NCBI GenBank assembly: GCA_032622095.1
Contig: CP136069.1
Span: forward strand, 128,259,123-128,323,122
Length of the DNA: 64,000 bases
From: Siphonodentalium dalli
Lineage: Eukaryota; Mollusca; Scaphopoda; Gadilida; Siphonodentaliidae
Direction of reading: 5' to 3'
Positions 36,645 to 48,045 of this stretch are shown here, piece by piece. Both the position numbers and the translations under genes were made by a program. The notes beneath the pieces are model-generated. The model was not told the DNA's origin. It ran no database searches and was given only the letters and a program-made list of their open reading frames with translations. How positions within the stretch are numbered: position 1 is the stretch's first letter; the number at the start of each line of letters is the position of its first letter.

Positions 36645-39012
36645 GATCATGCCATGATTCATGAATCTCTACTAAAGCTAGAACGCCATAGAGATCATAT
36701 TCCACCTTTACAATTCCCAGGAAGTTTTTTTAAGTTTTGACAGGGAACCTTATAAAGTAACGCGGGGAATGTAGTTCTTTGTTCATACCTGTTGCTTACT
36801 AGTAAGGATTTATTCATCGGTACGGTACTAGTAAGTGAAGTTCCCGATTCCGCGATAAATATTTATTTTATTCCCTGTCACGAAAATTATTGTTGTTAGG
36901 CCAAAGTAAAAAGATACTATGTTTCCGTACATTGGATGAGCCTAAAAATAACCCGCCGACCCTAAACTTTTTATTGATATTTTGAGAAAAAGTAAACAAA
37001 TTCTAAAATTTACTGTTTTTTTACCACTAATGCTCATAAATATTGATGACCTTTAGTGTGCAAAACACATGGTTTCTATCATATCCCTGTGAAAAGTGAC
37101 CATGAATTGACGGCTGTCTCAAAGGCCCTAGGTGTGTGATTGGTTGTGGATTGATGGGCATACATTTTGCAATTTTAATTTCCTGCTTTTACAGTGCTTA
37201 ATGTCTTGTTTGGGACTTATGGAACACTATCAACAGACATGGTGGGTGTATATATACATGTATAGAGGTTATCACCACATATGTTAGGGCAACCCTGATA
37301 ATTAGGAATAATGTCCTAGGCAAAAAAAATGCCTTCAGAGGAGAAATATTTCTCCTAGGCAAAAACAGCATTCTCTTAGGCTTTTTTTTAAAACTAACTT
37401 AATGTACTTAAAATGATTAACAAATAACATTCATTGACATATTGAATGATGATTGAATAGATTCACTGAATATTTCTGTTAAGTTTCCACATTTTGAAAT
37501 ACTCAGTTACCTATTTCTTGATTTTCTGCATTCAAAGGCACACCCTTTCAGTAGTTTCACAGTTTAGTACAGCTATGATCTATGCACAATTAACGGCTTT
37601 GACACCGACCGATTACCGAGTGTCTCTAATTTCTAAATTTCTGAATCATTGGGAATAAAATTTCGATTTTTCGGTTTGATCTCGCTTTATTACCATCAAG
37701 CCAAAATACACGATTACAAATATATTTGCACACTATAAAATGGTGCTCTCGGATAATTTTGTGGCCCAATATATTCAGCAACATCGGTGAATTTAATGAG
37801 AATACGCATGGACAGAATTGTTTGAGGTCTGTTCGATTTGCGGTCTCACGGTTACTGCGTATATAAAACACGGAATACCACAAAGACGGAACTAAAATAA
37901 ACAAAGTTTAAATCAGGATTATAAATTTTATATCTATCTATATACTTTAATATTTATCCATCTATACTATAGTAACTATACATGCTAGCCATAAAAACTT
38001 CAAATACTATTATATTAAACCAGCATACACATCGCCAATATGCACCATATTTCTTTCCGGTTTGCGTTCCCGAAATTGGAAATCTCATAATTGTTTTCCG
38101 CACGGTAACACATTTGACTTAATAAACTTGGGGGTTGGGCAGCTTGTGGTGACAATATACCTGGTAGTTATCGTTGCCTAATGTCTGTTTATCATTTCTT
38201 CAGATAATGTCCTCGGCTATTTTTTAGCCGAGGATAATAAATTTTTCATCGGCAAAACGGTCGGCTTTGCCGATAGCCGACCGCTAATAATCAGGGTTGT
38301 AGGGGTAAAGCTACATCTACTGTCTCCAAAAACCAGGCATGCTCGGTGGACGTACTGGCTACCCCAGACAATGGGATGTAGTCGTCACAATACAAGTACA
38401 GTATAGTATATACATGTATAATGGTGGTATTATTGGTAAAATTCTTATAAAAAGTTAGTGACATCAATTTCCTACCAAGTTTATAGCCAAATTTATGAAA
38501 ATGTGCTACATGTCATGTATGTGAATAATAAAAAACATACCTAAGCATGAAATTGGATTTGTGTTATCAACCTTAATGTATATTTCCAGTTTCCACTGTG
38601 TTGATCAAGTAATACTTTCCCCACAACACAGGTTGGCATTTTATGTCACTTCGGTCAATGTTGTTGAACATTTCTGCAGCTGGATAAAAAATATCGAAAT
38701 AAATAAAAAAATTTAAAAATCCTACCTACCTACCCTAATTTTTTCGCTCCGTTACCGGAAACATACAATCTTTTTTCTTTGGCCTAAGCGACATAACGCG
38801 AAAGCAATTCTGTAATATTGAGCTGGGAACTTCACGTACCGATGAATAAATAATTAAGCAACAGGTACATGTATGAACAAAGAAGTACATTCCCCATGTT
38901 TTTTTTTTACTTTATACGGTTCCCTGTCAAAACTTAAAAAAAGTTCCCGGGTTTTGTACAGGTGGAATATGATCTCTACGGGTGTCAGCTTTAGTAGATT
39001 CATGGCATGATC
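36645..39012. mobile_element. 2.4-kb foldback element
   Basis: Long inverted arms of about 300 bp: gatcatgccatgattcatga at the left edge and its complement ending atggcatgatc at the right. Matching internal blocks include tttaagttttgacagggaac, gaatgtagttctttgttcat, cggtacggt/cgtaccgat with attcatcgg, and ggccaaagtaaaaagatact. The interior (about 37000-38690) has no recognisable gene; it contains small hairpins, for example cctcggctattttttagccg at 38211. Single-arm fragments with the gatcatattcc/tggaatatgatc motif lie near 24330, 25010, 42310 and 42610. Confidence 0.75.
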
Positions 39013-39259
39013 TAGTTTATGTCATGATGACATGTAAATCCTACCACACAGTGGCGCTCTCTATTTGAGGAACTTTTGGACAAATTGCATGCTGCTTCGG
39101 GGAAGGTTGTGCAAACTTACTGTAATTTCTACATTTCAGTCCGTTTATACCTATAATTCAAGTTGTTAGCTCAATTTACTTTGTAAAGCTTGAGCTATTG
39201 CCATGGCTTTGTCGTCCGTTGTCCGTGTGTGCCTGTGTACGTAAGGCATCAACATACTG

Positions 39260-40235
39260 AACAATGCAGGCTACAGGTCATAACTTTGGTCGGATCATTA
39301 TGAAATTTGTCATAGCTGTTGACATCAACATTTAGACCAGAATGATTAATTTTGGGGTCATTTGGAAACAAAACATGGCCCCAGTGGCCATATTGGATTT
39401 CAAAATTCAATCCATTAGCACGGGCTACAGGCCGTACTGTTTGTCTGATCATCATGAAATTTGTCATGGGTGTTAATAATGACATGTAGCTGGGAACGAG
39501 TCATTTTGGGGTCATTCGGCCAAAAAACATGGCCGCCAGCAGCCATCTTGGATTTTACTCTTTGTATGACTAAATCCTTTAGCACGGGCTACAGGTCGTA
39601 CCTTCAGTCTGATCATCATAAAATTTGTCATGGTTGTTGAAATTGGAATGTAGATGGGAACGAGTCATTTTGGGGTCATTCGGACAAAAAAAATGGCCGC
39701 CAGCAGCCATCTTGGATTTTACTCTTTGTATGACTAAATTCTTTAGCATGGGCTACAGGTCGTACCTTTAGTCTGATCGTCATAAAATTTGTCATGGATG
39801 TTATCGATGACATGTAGATGGGAACGACTCATCTTGGGGTATTTTCGCCCGAAAACATGGCCGCCAGCAGCCATCTTGGATTTTACCCTTTGTATGACTA
39901 AATGTTTAGCATGGGCTACATGTCATACCTTTAGTCTGATCATCATAAAATTTGTCATGAATGTTAATAATGACATGTAGATGGGAACGAGTCATTTTGG
40001 GGTCATTCGGCCAAAAAACATGGCCGCCAGCAGCCATCTTGTATTTTACTCTTTGTATGACTAAATTCTTTAGCATGGGCTACAGGTCGTACATTTAGTC
40101 TGATCGTCATAAAATTTGTCATGGATGTTAACGATGATATGTAGATGGGAACAACTCATTTTGGGGTCATTCGGCCGAAAACATGGCCGCCAGCAGCCAT
40201 CTTGGATTTGACTTTTCTCTTCATGTCTATAAACT
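39260..40235. repeat. 164-bp tandem array, six units
   Basis: Units are marked by gggctacaggtcgtac at 39271, 39425, 39589, 39753, 39916 and 40080, i.e. spacings of 154, 164, 164, 163 and 164. Each unit carries tctgatcatcataaaatttg, gacatgtagatgggaacga, cattttggggtcattcggcc and atggccgccagcagccatct. The first unit is shorter and more diverged, as expected at an array edge. Short frames in the array are artefacts. Confidence 0.93.
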
Positions 40236-41936
40236 AGTATTAGACATTCAACTTTCCACATTCCTAATCGCTCCATTGACTGTAATACATTAAATTATTC
40301 CCTTTCCAAGTTGAGCTACAGTGTCATTGACACTTTCATTTGAAATGGGTTTTGCTGCGTACATGCAATGCATATTCTGAACTGATAGTGTGCCCTTTTT
40401 TTTTTTTGGAACATCTCCGGGTACCAAATTTATTTGTTACAGAGTGTTTATTTTAGCTTAGGCATGGAATAGGATGCTATTTTAAATGAGAAACAAAATT
40501 ATCATTATACAAGGTCACCATTCGTCACTGCGTGCTGAAATTTCAATAATTTTTCCAAGTCTAAAAGACTAAATTGAATCGCGATGTGGATATAATATCA
40601 TATCATTGGTGCTATCAAGTACCAATCACTGTAGCAGAAGTGTACATGCAATATCCTGTTCATTGAATGAATCATGAGTGTAGCCTGGTTGAAATACTAC
40701 TTTGTGGCGAGTCACACTCGTCTTCGGGCTATTGAGGCCATGTATGCATGGTGTTATGAACGGTTTGTATTGTGAATGGGTTAAATTATCTGCTCGTAAA
40801 CCCTCACAGTAGACAATTTTATACCAGGTTCTATTCAGTATTCAGAAATAGCTCGCAATGGAAATTTGCATGGTACATATTTTGTTAAGATTTTTTGGTC
40901 AAAGGTGGTAGCCGGATATTTGGTTTAAATAACCATCAGTGGCAGTGCTTTGGTTTGTTTTGTCAACCAGTCTGTCTGGATCACTTTATGTTTTACTTTT
41001 ACAAACATATTTCAGAGTTAATAAATGGCTGATATATAGAGTCCTACAAATCTTCCAAAATGAGGACTTAGCCCACCAGATATACAGAGGCACAATGAAC
41101 CTCAATGCCTGACTTAAATAACTATTAGTTGTATTAAATGCTATTTCTAAATCATGTATATGAACCCCATGTTATGTAAACAAACAGTATATAAAGAGTA
41201 TGAGATAACCAAAACACTAATCGCCAGATATACCCCATGCATTAAGTGAACTTTGGTTAGAAATTCAATTCAGTATAGCGCTAGCTAACCCTCACCTTTC
41301 AAGATTTTGTGTTGAATGAGTCACTGCGAATAAGTCTCCTAAATACATTTCCTCGGTGTTGAGTGTTGTTCTTATTGCTCACTTTCTATGTGCTGTATAT
41401 AAACAAACGATCGACTCACACAATGTGTGTTTTGAGGATAATATGGCATTCATACTATCATAGTATTATAGTATAATATAAGTATATTCTTTACAACATA
41501 CAGGGTCAGGGTATTATAATTTAGTAACTGGTATTCCTAAGTTATAACATATAACGAAGGCCATCCATGTCTTAACCAATACGGTCCAAATGATATGTAT
41601 GCTTTCAGTAACAGTGCGTGGAACATACATTCAATTGTTATATACCGGTACATGTCCGTGAAATATAAATACACGGAACCATTGAAACCGGATTTAAACC
41701 GGCACATGCATGCTACTTTAGAATATACTTCAAAGTATCAACCTGTGCGGGTACAATTACCGGTATTATTCATCTAATCTAATTGTATATTTACATATCA
41801 TGGCCTTGGATGGAGTAAGTTTTCGAATAACGTAGTACGTTCTTATCATATTATTGCTATATGAGATGTAGAGTGAAGATTCCAATGATGTTTGAACTTG
41901 ATTTTTTTTTAGAATAATCGATATCGCAACAACCAT
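40236..41936. other. unassigned intergenic DNA
   Basis: About 1.7 kb without a recognisable gene, RNA gene or repeat. Confidence 0.5.
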
Positions 41937-42175
41937 TTAAACGGGCAGGACTCATTTGAACCTCTAACCTGTGTCTGCGTAATTTATAAATAGGTAAGAT
42001 ATGTATAAGATTAAATGAAAATAGCGGTAAAAAGGTGTTGTATTTCTCTGAAATATTGCGAAAGTTGTAGAAATTTTCCAGAGATGTTTATGTTTTCAAT
42101 CAGATTTGATGCGAACGCTCTTTATATCAACCGTATCAGGAATAGTCTAACAAGGAACGCTCTTTATTGATCCAT
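41937..42175. mobile_element. AAAGAGCG-box element, uninterrupted copy
   Basis: The left part is tttaaacgggcaggactcat, ttgaacctctaacctgtgtc and aggtaagatatgtataagat; the right part is two aacgctcttta boxes at 42114 and 42156 (42 bp apart) around ccgtatcaggaatagtctaa. Relatives of the left part occur at 26410-26440, 32320-32394, 42785-42870, 43561-43622 and 45463-45523. No terminal repeats could be fixed. Confidence 0.6.
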
Positions 42176-42289
42176 GCTCCCGAACTGGTACATTTGCCTA
42201 ATGATTAATGCATTATTAAAGAATGGGTGTCTACTAAGAAGTAAATTATACCTGTGTTAGTTTTTTTGATTTTATATAAAGTTGCCCGT

Positions 42290-42660
42290 CAGATCTTTCC
42301 CAGGTTTTGAACTGGTGGAATACGATCTCTCAGTCTGCATGTTCTCCTGAAAATAAGCTATATAACATATTTTTGAATAACAAATAAGCCCATATCGTAA
42401 TTGTTTTACGCTCTATATGAACCTAAATCGACTTGGATGTACCAGCTAGATGTATACACTCTATAATGTGTACTCACTGTTGTCCATGCCATAAAACGGA
42501 ATAACGGGTATATGTCCACTATATATGGGCTTATTTGAGAATCAAATAAGTCCAACATGAACCTATATATGTGAATATTTAGGTCAAATATGAACATATT
42601 TGTACGGGGATATGTTGGATCTCTACATAGTATAGATTCGTTGCGTGATCTAACCATATA
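42290..42660. repeat. solo fragments of the foldback arm
   Basis: At 42292-42335 cccgtcagatctttcccagg and ttttgaactggtggaatacg match the arm at 38935-38975. At 42611-42652 ggatctctac and tagattcgttgcgtgatcta match its outermost part. Probably old rearranged arms. Confidence 0.5.
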
Positions 42661-43501
42661 TAGATTTGTCCACGTGTCATGCGTATACCGCTGGAATCTT
42701 GGTGACTTATGTTGATATATAGGTAAGAAGTTTGCACCAATTCAAACTTTTACTATATGACTATTAGATAGAATTAGAACGACCATTAAACTGACATGGC
42801 TCCTTTTAACCTGTAACCCATGTATACATAATTTAGAAAGGAGTAAGATAGGTTAATTACTAAATGAAATACAGATTAACAGGCAAGTAAACAAAATTGC
42901 TAAAGTCATATACATTTTCCAGCTGTTTTCAAGTTTCACTCACATGACTCAGATAATTATGAATCTGAAACACTGTGGCAAAGCTTGACTATATATCCGA
43001 TTGTTTGAGTCGGATGTACTCAACCACCAATCTTGAAGTTATACAGGAGCGAAGCTGACAATGCGCTATTTCGTACGGCAGGTCGTCCAACTAATGGCTC
43101 ACGCAATATGACCGCCCTTGTACCAGCGGGTCTTTTATACACCACCCTCACCAGTCCTCACTAGAGCTACCCCACGGCATATCAATCAATCAATTTTATT
43201 ATAAACGCGTCATTTGGCTTGACATTCATGTTTAACACACATGTGTCCTCATTTACAGTTGTAAGATTAAAATAAATACATATCAAAGGTGGGAGAAACA
43301 CAGCAAATATTCAATGAATATGATCTTGATTATAATGGATGGGTAACTATACATATTCATGCAGACATTAATATACATATAACTGTGCGTAATATGCGTA
43401 TGCAAATAATAATACTGACAAGCAATAACAGAACATATATAATGTATGTGCACTATGTGGGTATTTATGGGACATGACATACATGTACGTAAACAATATC
43501 T

Positions 43502-43622
43502 GAGACACGTTATAGGTGCCTCGCAGTGCGGTGGTGAACACCGCGGGCCCACACGGATCATTTAAACGGACATGCTCATTTGAACATCCAACTGTTGTCT
43601 ATAAGTAATTTAGAAAATGATA
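43502..43622. repeat. 121-bp direct repeat at the LINE 3' side
   Basis: Nearly identical (2 mismatches in 121 bp) to 45403-45523, the two copies bracketing the LINE at 43623-45402. Begins gagacacgttataggtgcct and ends taatttagaaaatgata. Interpreted as an unusually long target-site duplication. Confidence 0.9.
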
Positions 43623-45402
43623 GAGAGAGAGAGATGTTTTATTGCCTCCTTGAAGGAGAGATATGTGTACAGGTATATACATGTTTATGAATACAACAGT
43701 GACATTCAAACTAAATCAATTTCACTTATATGAGGTTGGTTGACCTTTTGCATTGGTCAGATGGAGCAAAGGACACACACAAATATGAGACAATGAATAA
43801 ATAAGCGTTTCTCATCACACATGAGTTCCAGAGTAGGATGACTTCCACATCCACATGCATAAGTGAGGAATCCTACCGGCGAGAGTAAATCCAGGAATGA
43901 AAATGTAGGAATTCCGAATATGTTTATGATTTTATACCAGAATTCATTTCTGAGTTCCTGTATGTGCGGAGAGAAGCAATGGAGGTACATGTGTGACATG
44001 AGGTCAGAGTATTGGCACCCGCAGTGCTTGCATAGTGCGTTGTTGTCATATGTCGTTCTGGAGATGATGTTTGCCATATAGAGAGCTTTAGATTTGTACT
44101 TTGGGTGTTCCCTGCATAGTAGCCAGCCTCTCCAGATCGACATAGGATAGGATTTAACCATCCTAAAGAAATTCAGTGATTCATTTGTCAAATCACACCA
44201 TGGTGCTTGATATGCGAAGTTGTTGATCTTCTCTTTTACAATTTCTTTCCATTGTTTCTGTGATGGAAAGAACCCAGAATCAATAAAATTTGTGAGGTAA
44301 TCGATGAGATCATATGCGTGCAGGTGTGTGAATATTTCCTTCGCAAAGCCAGAGAGGGGCCGTTTATAGAGGAGGTGGCCCTGAACATTGAACAGAAACA
44401 CTCTTAGAGCATCGCGATGAGTGTTTGGAATATTTATTAGTGTTCCCAAGAATAAAAGTTTTTTCCGGTCTACTTCGACATGCAGTGGTGTTAAACCAAG
44501 TAATGACAGTGAAAGTTCTGTACTTGTTCTAGTAGGCAGACATTGAATATGTTTTATACACATACGATAGACTCTCTCAAGTTGCAGAACTTGTGTATTT
44601 GTCAGGCCATACCACATTTCACATCCATATAATGCCTTGGGGATTACTACACATTTCAAAATTTCAAGAGCAGACGAGGGAGTCAGGAATTTGGTGATTG
44701 GCGATCGGCATGCACCGAAGAATGTCCTTCTTAGCATTTCACATGCTCTGTCAATATTTCGAGATCTATCAGACCGATTATTTTGAGGGATACCAAGGTG
44801 AATAACGTCTTTGACTTCATTCAGAGTGTTCAGTCCGAGAAACCATTTATGTTCTCTCGCTGGAGCGTTTGAGCGTTTACGAGTGTCAAAGACGATAATT
44901 TCGCTTTTAGCAAATGAGTATTCAAATTTCCACGTTTTGCTGTACTTATAACATTTATTCAGAAGACTTTTTAAGCCACCTTCTGAGTAAGAAAGAACGC
45001 AGACATCGTCGGCAGTTGTCGGACATGAACACGAGATTGAATCTATATGAGCGCCCTCCGGTGATAATGAGAGTTCCTGTAGGAGGTCGTCTATATAGAT
45101 AAGGTACAGGAAAGGGGACAGAACACCCCTTGTCTTGTACCTTGCTCTATGGTGAACGGTTCTGAAAAATAGCCAGCATATCGCACTTTGCTTTTGATCT
45201 CCGAGTACATGGCAGCAACAACTCTAAGCATACGCCCTCCAAGGCCTTTCTGCATTAATTTATAGAGTAGTCCTTCGTGCCATACTCTGTCAAAAGCTTT
45301 TTGTGAATCCAAAAATGCGGCGTATACCTTAGAATTGTTGAGATGTGCATATTCGACGACATCTTGGAGTATATATGAGGTTACTGGGCAGCCAACCAGC
45401 CA
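43623..45402 (-). mobile_element. 5'-truncated LINE retrotransposon
   Basis: A minus-strand non-LTR retrotransposon copy of 1780 bp. The 3' end has AATAAA (in ggcaataaaacatc) and a (CT)n tail abutting the direct repeat at 43622. The 5' end is truncated inside the reverse transcriptase domain, before palm motif A, so endonuclease and ORF1 are absent. It is flanked by 121-bp direct repeats differing at two positions. Clade not assigned; the C-terminal layout suggests a polyprotein with a CCHC-type Zn finger as in many CR1/Jockey/I-group elements. Confidence 0.88.
43757..45402 (-). pseudogene. LINE reverse transcriptase, truncated and frameshifted
   Basis: It encodes the palm and C-terminal part of a non-LTR reverse transcriptase. 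Motif A is AFLDSQKAFDRVWHEGLL near 45290-45320. Motif B is GTRQG near 45130. Motif C is TADDVCVLSYS near 44990-45020. Downstream lie the IPKALYGCEMW region and a Zn finger CKHCGCQYSDLMSHMYLHC (C-x2-C-x9-H-x4-C, near 43970-44030). The frame is continuous from about 45115 to the stop at 43757. Just upstream, a one-base deletion in a G run (about 45122-45128), within the motif B/GG-LSP segment, puts the motif A part in another frame. It cannot make active enzyme. Confidence 0.88.
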
Positions 45403-45523
45403 GAGACACGTTATAGGTCCCTCGCAGTGCGGTGGTGAACCCCGCGGGCCCACACGGATCATTTAAACGGACATGCTCATTTGAACATCCAACTGTTGTC
45501 TATAAGTAATTTAGAAAATGATA
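45403..45523. repeat. 121-bp direct repeat at the LINE 5' side
   Basis: Partner of 43502-43622. The differences are g/c at base 17 and a/c near base 39. Its distal half contains the tttaaacggacatgctcatt block of the AAAGAGCG-box family, so the LINE landed beside or in such an element. Confidence 0.9.
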
Positions 45524-45574
45524 AGATGATTATTGTTTCGATTTATAAACGAAAACCAGATGAACAGGATGTAT

Positions 45575-45667
45575 ATACTCTAGTCCGAAGGTTCCCTATT
45601 CCGACAGTATCAAGGGGGTTCATTATTCCGAAGGTTTTCTGTTCTGAAGGTTCTTTATTCCTATTAT
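45575..45667. repeat. ccgaaggttc/ctattcc repeats
   Basis: Short motifs tccgaaggttc and ctattccga alternate several times. The inverse arrangement (cggaatagcgaaccttcg) is at 47995-48045, 2.4 kb away, so the two may be ends of one element or separate fragments. Confidence 0.55.
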
Positions 45668-45733
45668 AAAAAATCTATATGTTACCATCCCCCAACCCCG
45701 TCATGAAATGGAAAATACTAGTACCACAGAACA

Positions 45734-46230
45734 TTAAAGATACGGGCGGCGTTGGCGGTGGGTATGTGTTCAAATATTCACCTCCGTCAAAAACCGACAT
45801 AAACAGAAAGAATCGTAAAATATAGACAAAATTTGTTCTTATAGCAATCAGAAATATGGCATAAACAGTATGTTATTGTCAATTTCCCCCCTATGTTATG
45901 TAAAAGAAAAAAACGTTACATTACCTGGCTTTTGTTTAGATCCGGATATGGTAAACATAAAGAGCATTATTTGTTACTGTTTTCCTGATATGAAAATAAT
46001 AAAGAGCGTTTATATCATTTGTGTGTGATTAACCATTATAATTGCGCTGTGTTATATAAACAGAAGCACAACTTCTGTAACACGAGCAGGCTTGACGACA
46101 ATATACTATTTACGCGATGATTATGTTTGGCATATGAACAAAACTATATATATATTTTAATATTCCTTCTGTTGATGGCGATTTGAACAAATATGAATAT
46201 TTCTGCAACGAACGCCGCCCGTGCCTTTAA
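45734..46230. mobile_element. TTAA-flanked AGGYACG MITE, copy 4 (inverted)
   Basis: 497 bp including the TTAA sites. Ends are AGATACGGGCGGCGTT and, at the right, aacgccgcccgtgcct. Same order of landmarks as 20781-21280 but more diverged. Boxes taaagagcatt (45958) and taaagagcgtt (46000) are 42 bp apart. Confidence 0.85.
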
Positions 46231-46479
46231 TACTTCATATTCTAATTTCCAAAATTGTTCCACATTACGGTTGTAAAAAATAATATGGATAAACTCCGCA
46301 CGAACTGGCTTCTGGAAAATTAAAAAAAAACAATAAAAGGTCGGAGACCAAAATGTTCCCTGACGAAGGTGGCAGATTTGAAGAATTAATGGGTTTCAGA
46401 TCCCTATACTACAAACTGTAGGAGGAATTGATTACACCAATATGATACAAAGTGCATATTCAATAAATGTGTTGAACAT

Positions 46480-46890
46480 ATTCAGTGTGTCGAGAAATGG
46501 TCAATAACTCTATCAAATATAAAACATTTATGTCGACAAATGGCAATAACTCGGCCAAAAGGACTCCGACTAAACTCAAAATCGCAGGTGCGCTGGTTCC
46601 CATGCTGGTTGACATCTGACATGTGCCAAGTTTTAAACAAATTGACTGGAAAATGACAGAATACAGTCTCGACAAAAGATGCGTTCCATGATGTACGATT
46701 CTATGTCGAAATTGGCAATAACTCCGCCAAAATGAGTCCGACCGAACTCAAAACTGCAGGTGCGCAAGTGCCAAGTTAAAAAACAAAATTGACCAGAAAA
46801 TGACAGAATACAGGCTCGGATAAAGTTCCGGACGTACGGACGCAGGGTCACACGGAAATTACTATAGTCCTCCGACGGAATGTCGGGGGA
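46480..46890 (-). repeat. molluscan repeat related to 27208-27806
   Basis: Two worn units with tggcaataactcggccaaaa, ctcaaaatcgcaggtgcgct, attgactggaaaatgacaga and acaggctcggataaagt, ending in (ggac)-like sequence and a tccgacggaatgtcggggga hairpin. Frames here are repeat artefacts. Confidence 0.75.
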
Positions 46891-47042
46891 CAAATAAAAT
46901 GACACTTCACCACTCACATGTGTGTTCGTCACCCGTCGAGTCATCGATATGCAGTAAGTGATTTGAGTCCCAATGCTGACATAGAAAGGGTCAGATAACT
47001 ACGAGTCGGGCGAATGGTTCGATGTGGACAAGGACCAGTCTA

Positions 47043-47631
47043 ATAAGCCTTATTACTGGTTCGCGATTTTCAAGATGGCCGATGGTTCCATATGGTCCGA
47101 TTCCTAGCTTTTTATCCAACCCACCGGTAAAAGCCGGTAAAAGGTCAAAGTTGAGAAGTAGCATCGATTTGTAAACATTCGACAGCTGAGTGCGAGAATT
47201 TGTTATCAACATTTTATGCTTAATTTCATTTATTCTGAGTGCAACTACGTGTTTAAGAATTGTTTTGTGGCCATGTCATCTATAGAGTTAGGATCTGGTG
47301 ACGATGCAGACATTCAGACGCCCTTTTTTGTCAACGAACTTCCCATAAGTTACTGATAAATAGCGAATTCTTGCGTTAAAAAAATAACTCAAAAACATAC
47401 GTGATACATCCAATCCATCTACTGTGCGAAACCTACGTATTGTATGTATCTAGGGTGAGTGTTTAATTAGTTTTATGAAGTTCTCGCACCTGCGATTCGG
47501 TAACGACCTGTTGGCATTTTATTTTGGGAATTCTCAGACTGGAGTCATATGCTTAAAATAGATGCTACTTGTTAACTGTGACCTCCGGAGACCAAATGGC
47601 GGATTCACCGCGAGTAAGTGATATCACTTAT
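47043..47631. mobile_element. ATAAG...TTCGCG element, copy 2
   Basis: 589 bp, homologous to 13803-14405 over its whole length with scattered small indels (for example an extra aaagccggt after the ccaccggt motif). Edges read taATAAGcc and cacttATTAg, consistent with a short duplication at the target. Confidence 0.82.
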
Positions 47632-47994
47632 TAGCGCAATTCGGCAACTGTCTAAATTTCTACTTCAAGTTCATGGAAGTAAAAGTACATTTTAATAATA
47701 AAAAAAGAAATTCATTCCAAAGTTGGTGAATGCTAACTGCTATCTGACTGCCGTCTGTCATTGTTCCTGTGACTCTCGTGTTTGTTTATTTCGCACTCAA
47801 TGTCTCCTGTTGAGTAGACTGGTTCCAGGTCTAAAACTGCAAAAATCTGAAAACTTAACCTGCTGACTCCAGCAATACTGATTGCGAGTGACAACGCAGC
47901 AACTATATATATTCTTGTCAATTATGACTGTATAAGTCCTTCAGATGTCTCACAAAAACTCGGAAGACCCCTCAAGACTTTTTGAATAAAGAAC

Positions 47995-48045
47995 ATTCGG
48001 AATAGAGTGCCTTCGGAATAGCGAACCTTCGACATAGCAAACTAT
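47995..48045. repeat. ttcggaatag/gaaccttcg repeats
   Basis: Reverse-complement relatives of 45575-45667: attcggaatagagtgccttc followed by ggaatagcgaaccttcgac. Three short imperfect units. Confidence 0.55.

Noticed and set aside
39249-40276. Several short frames in the 164-bp array.
   Set aside because: They change frame from unit to unit and are products of the repeat.
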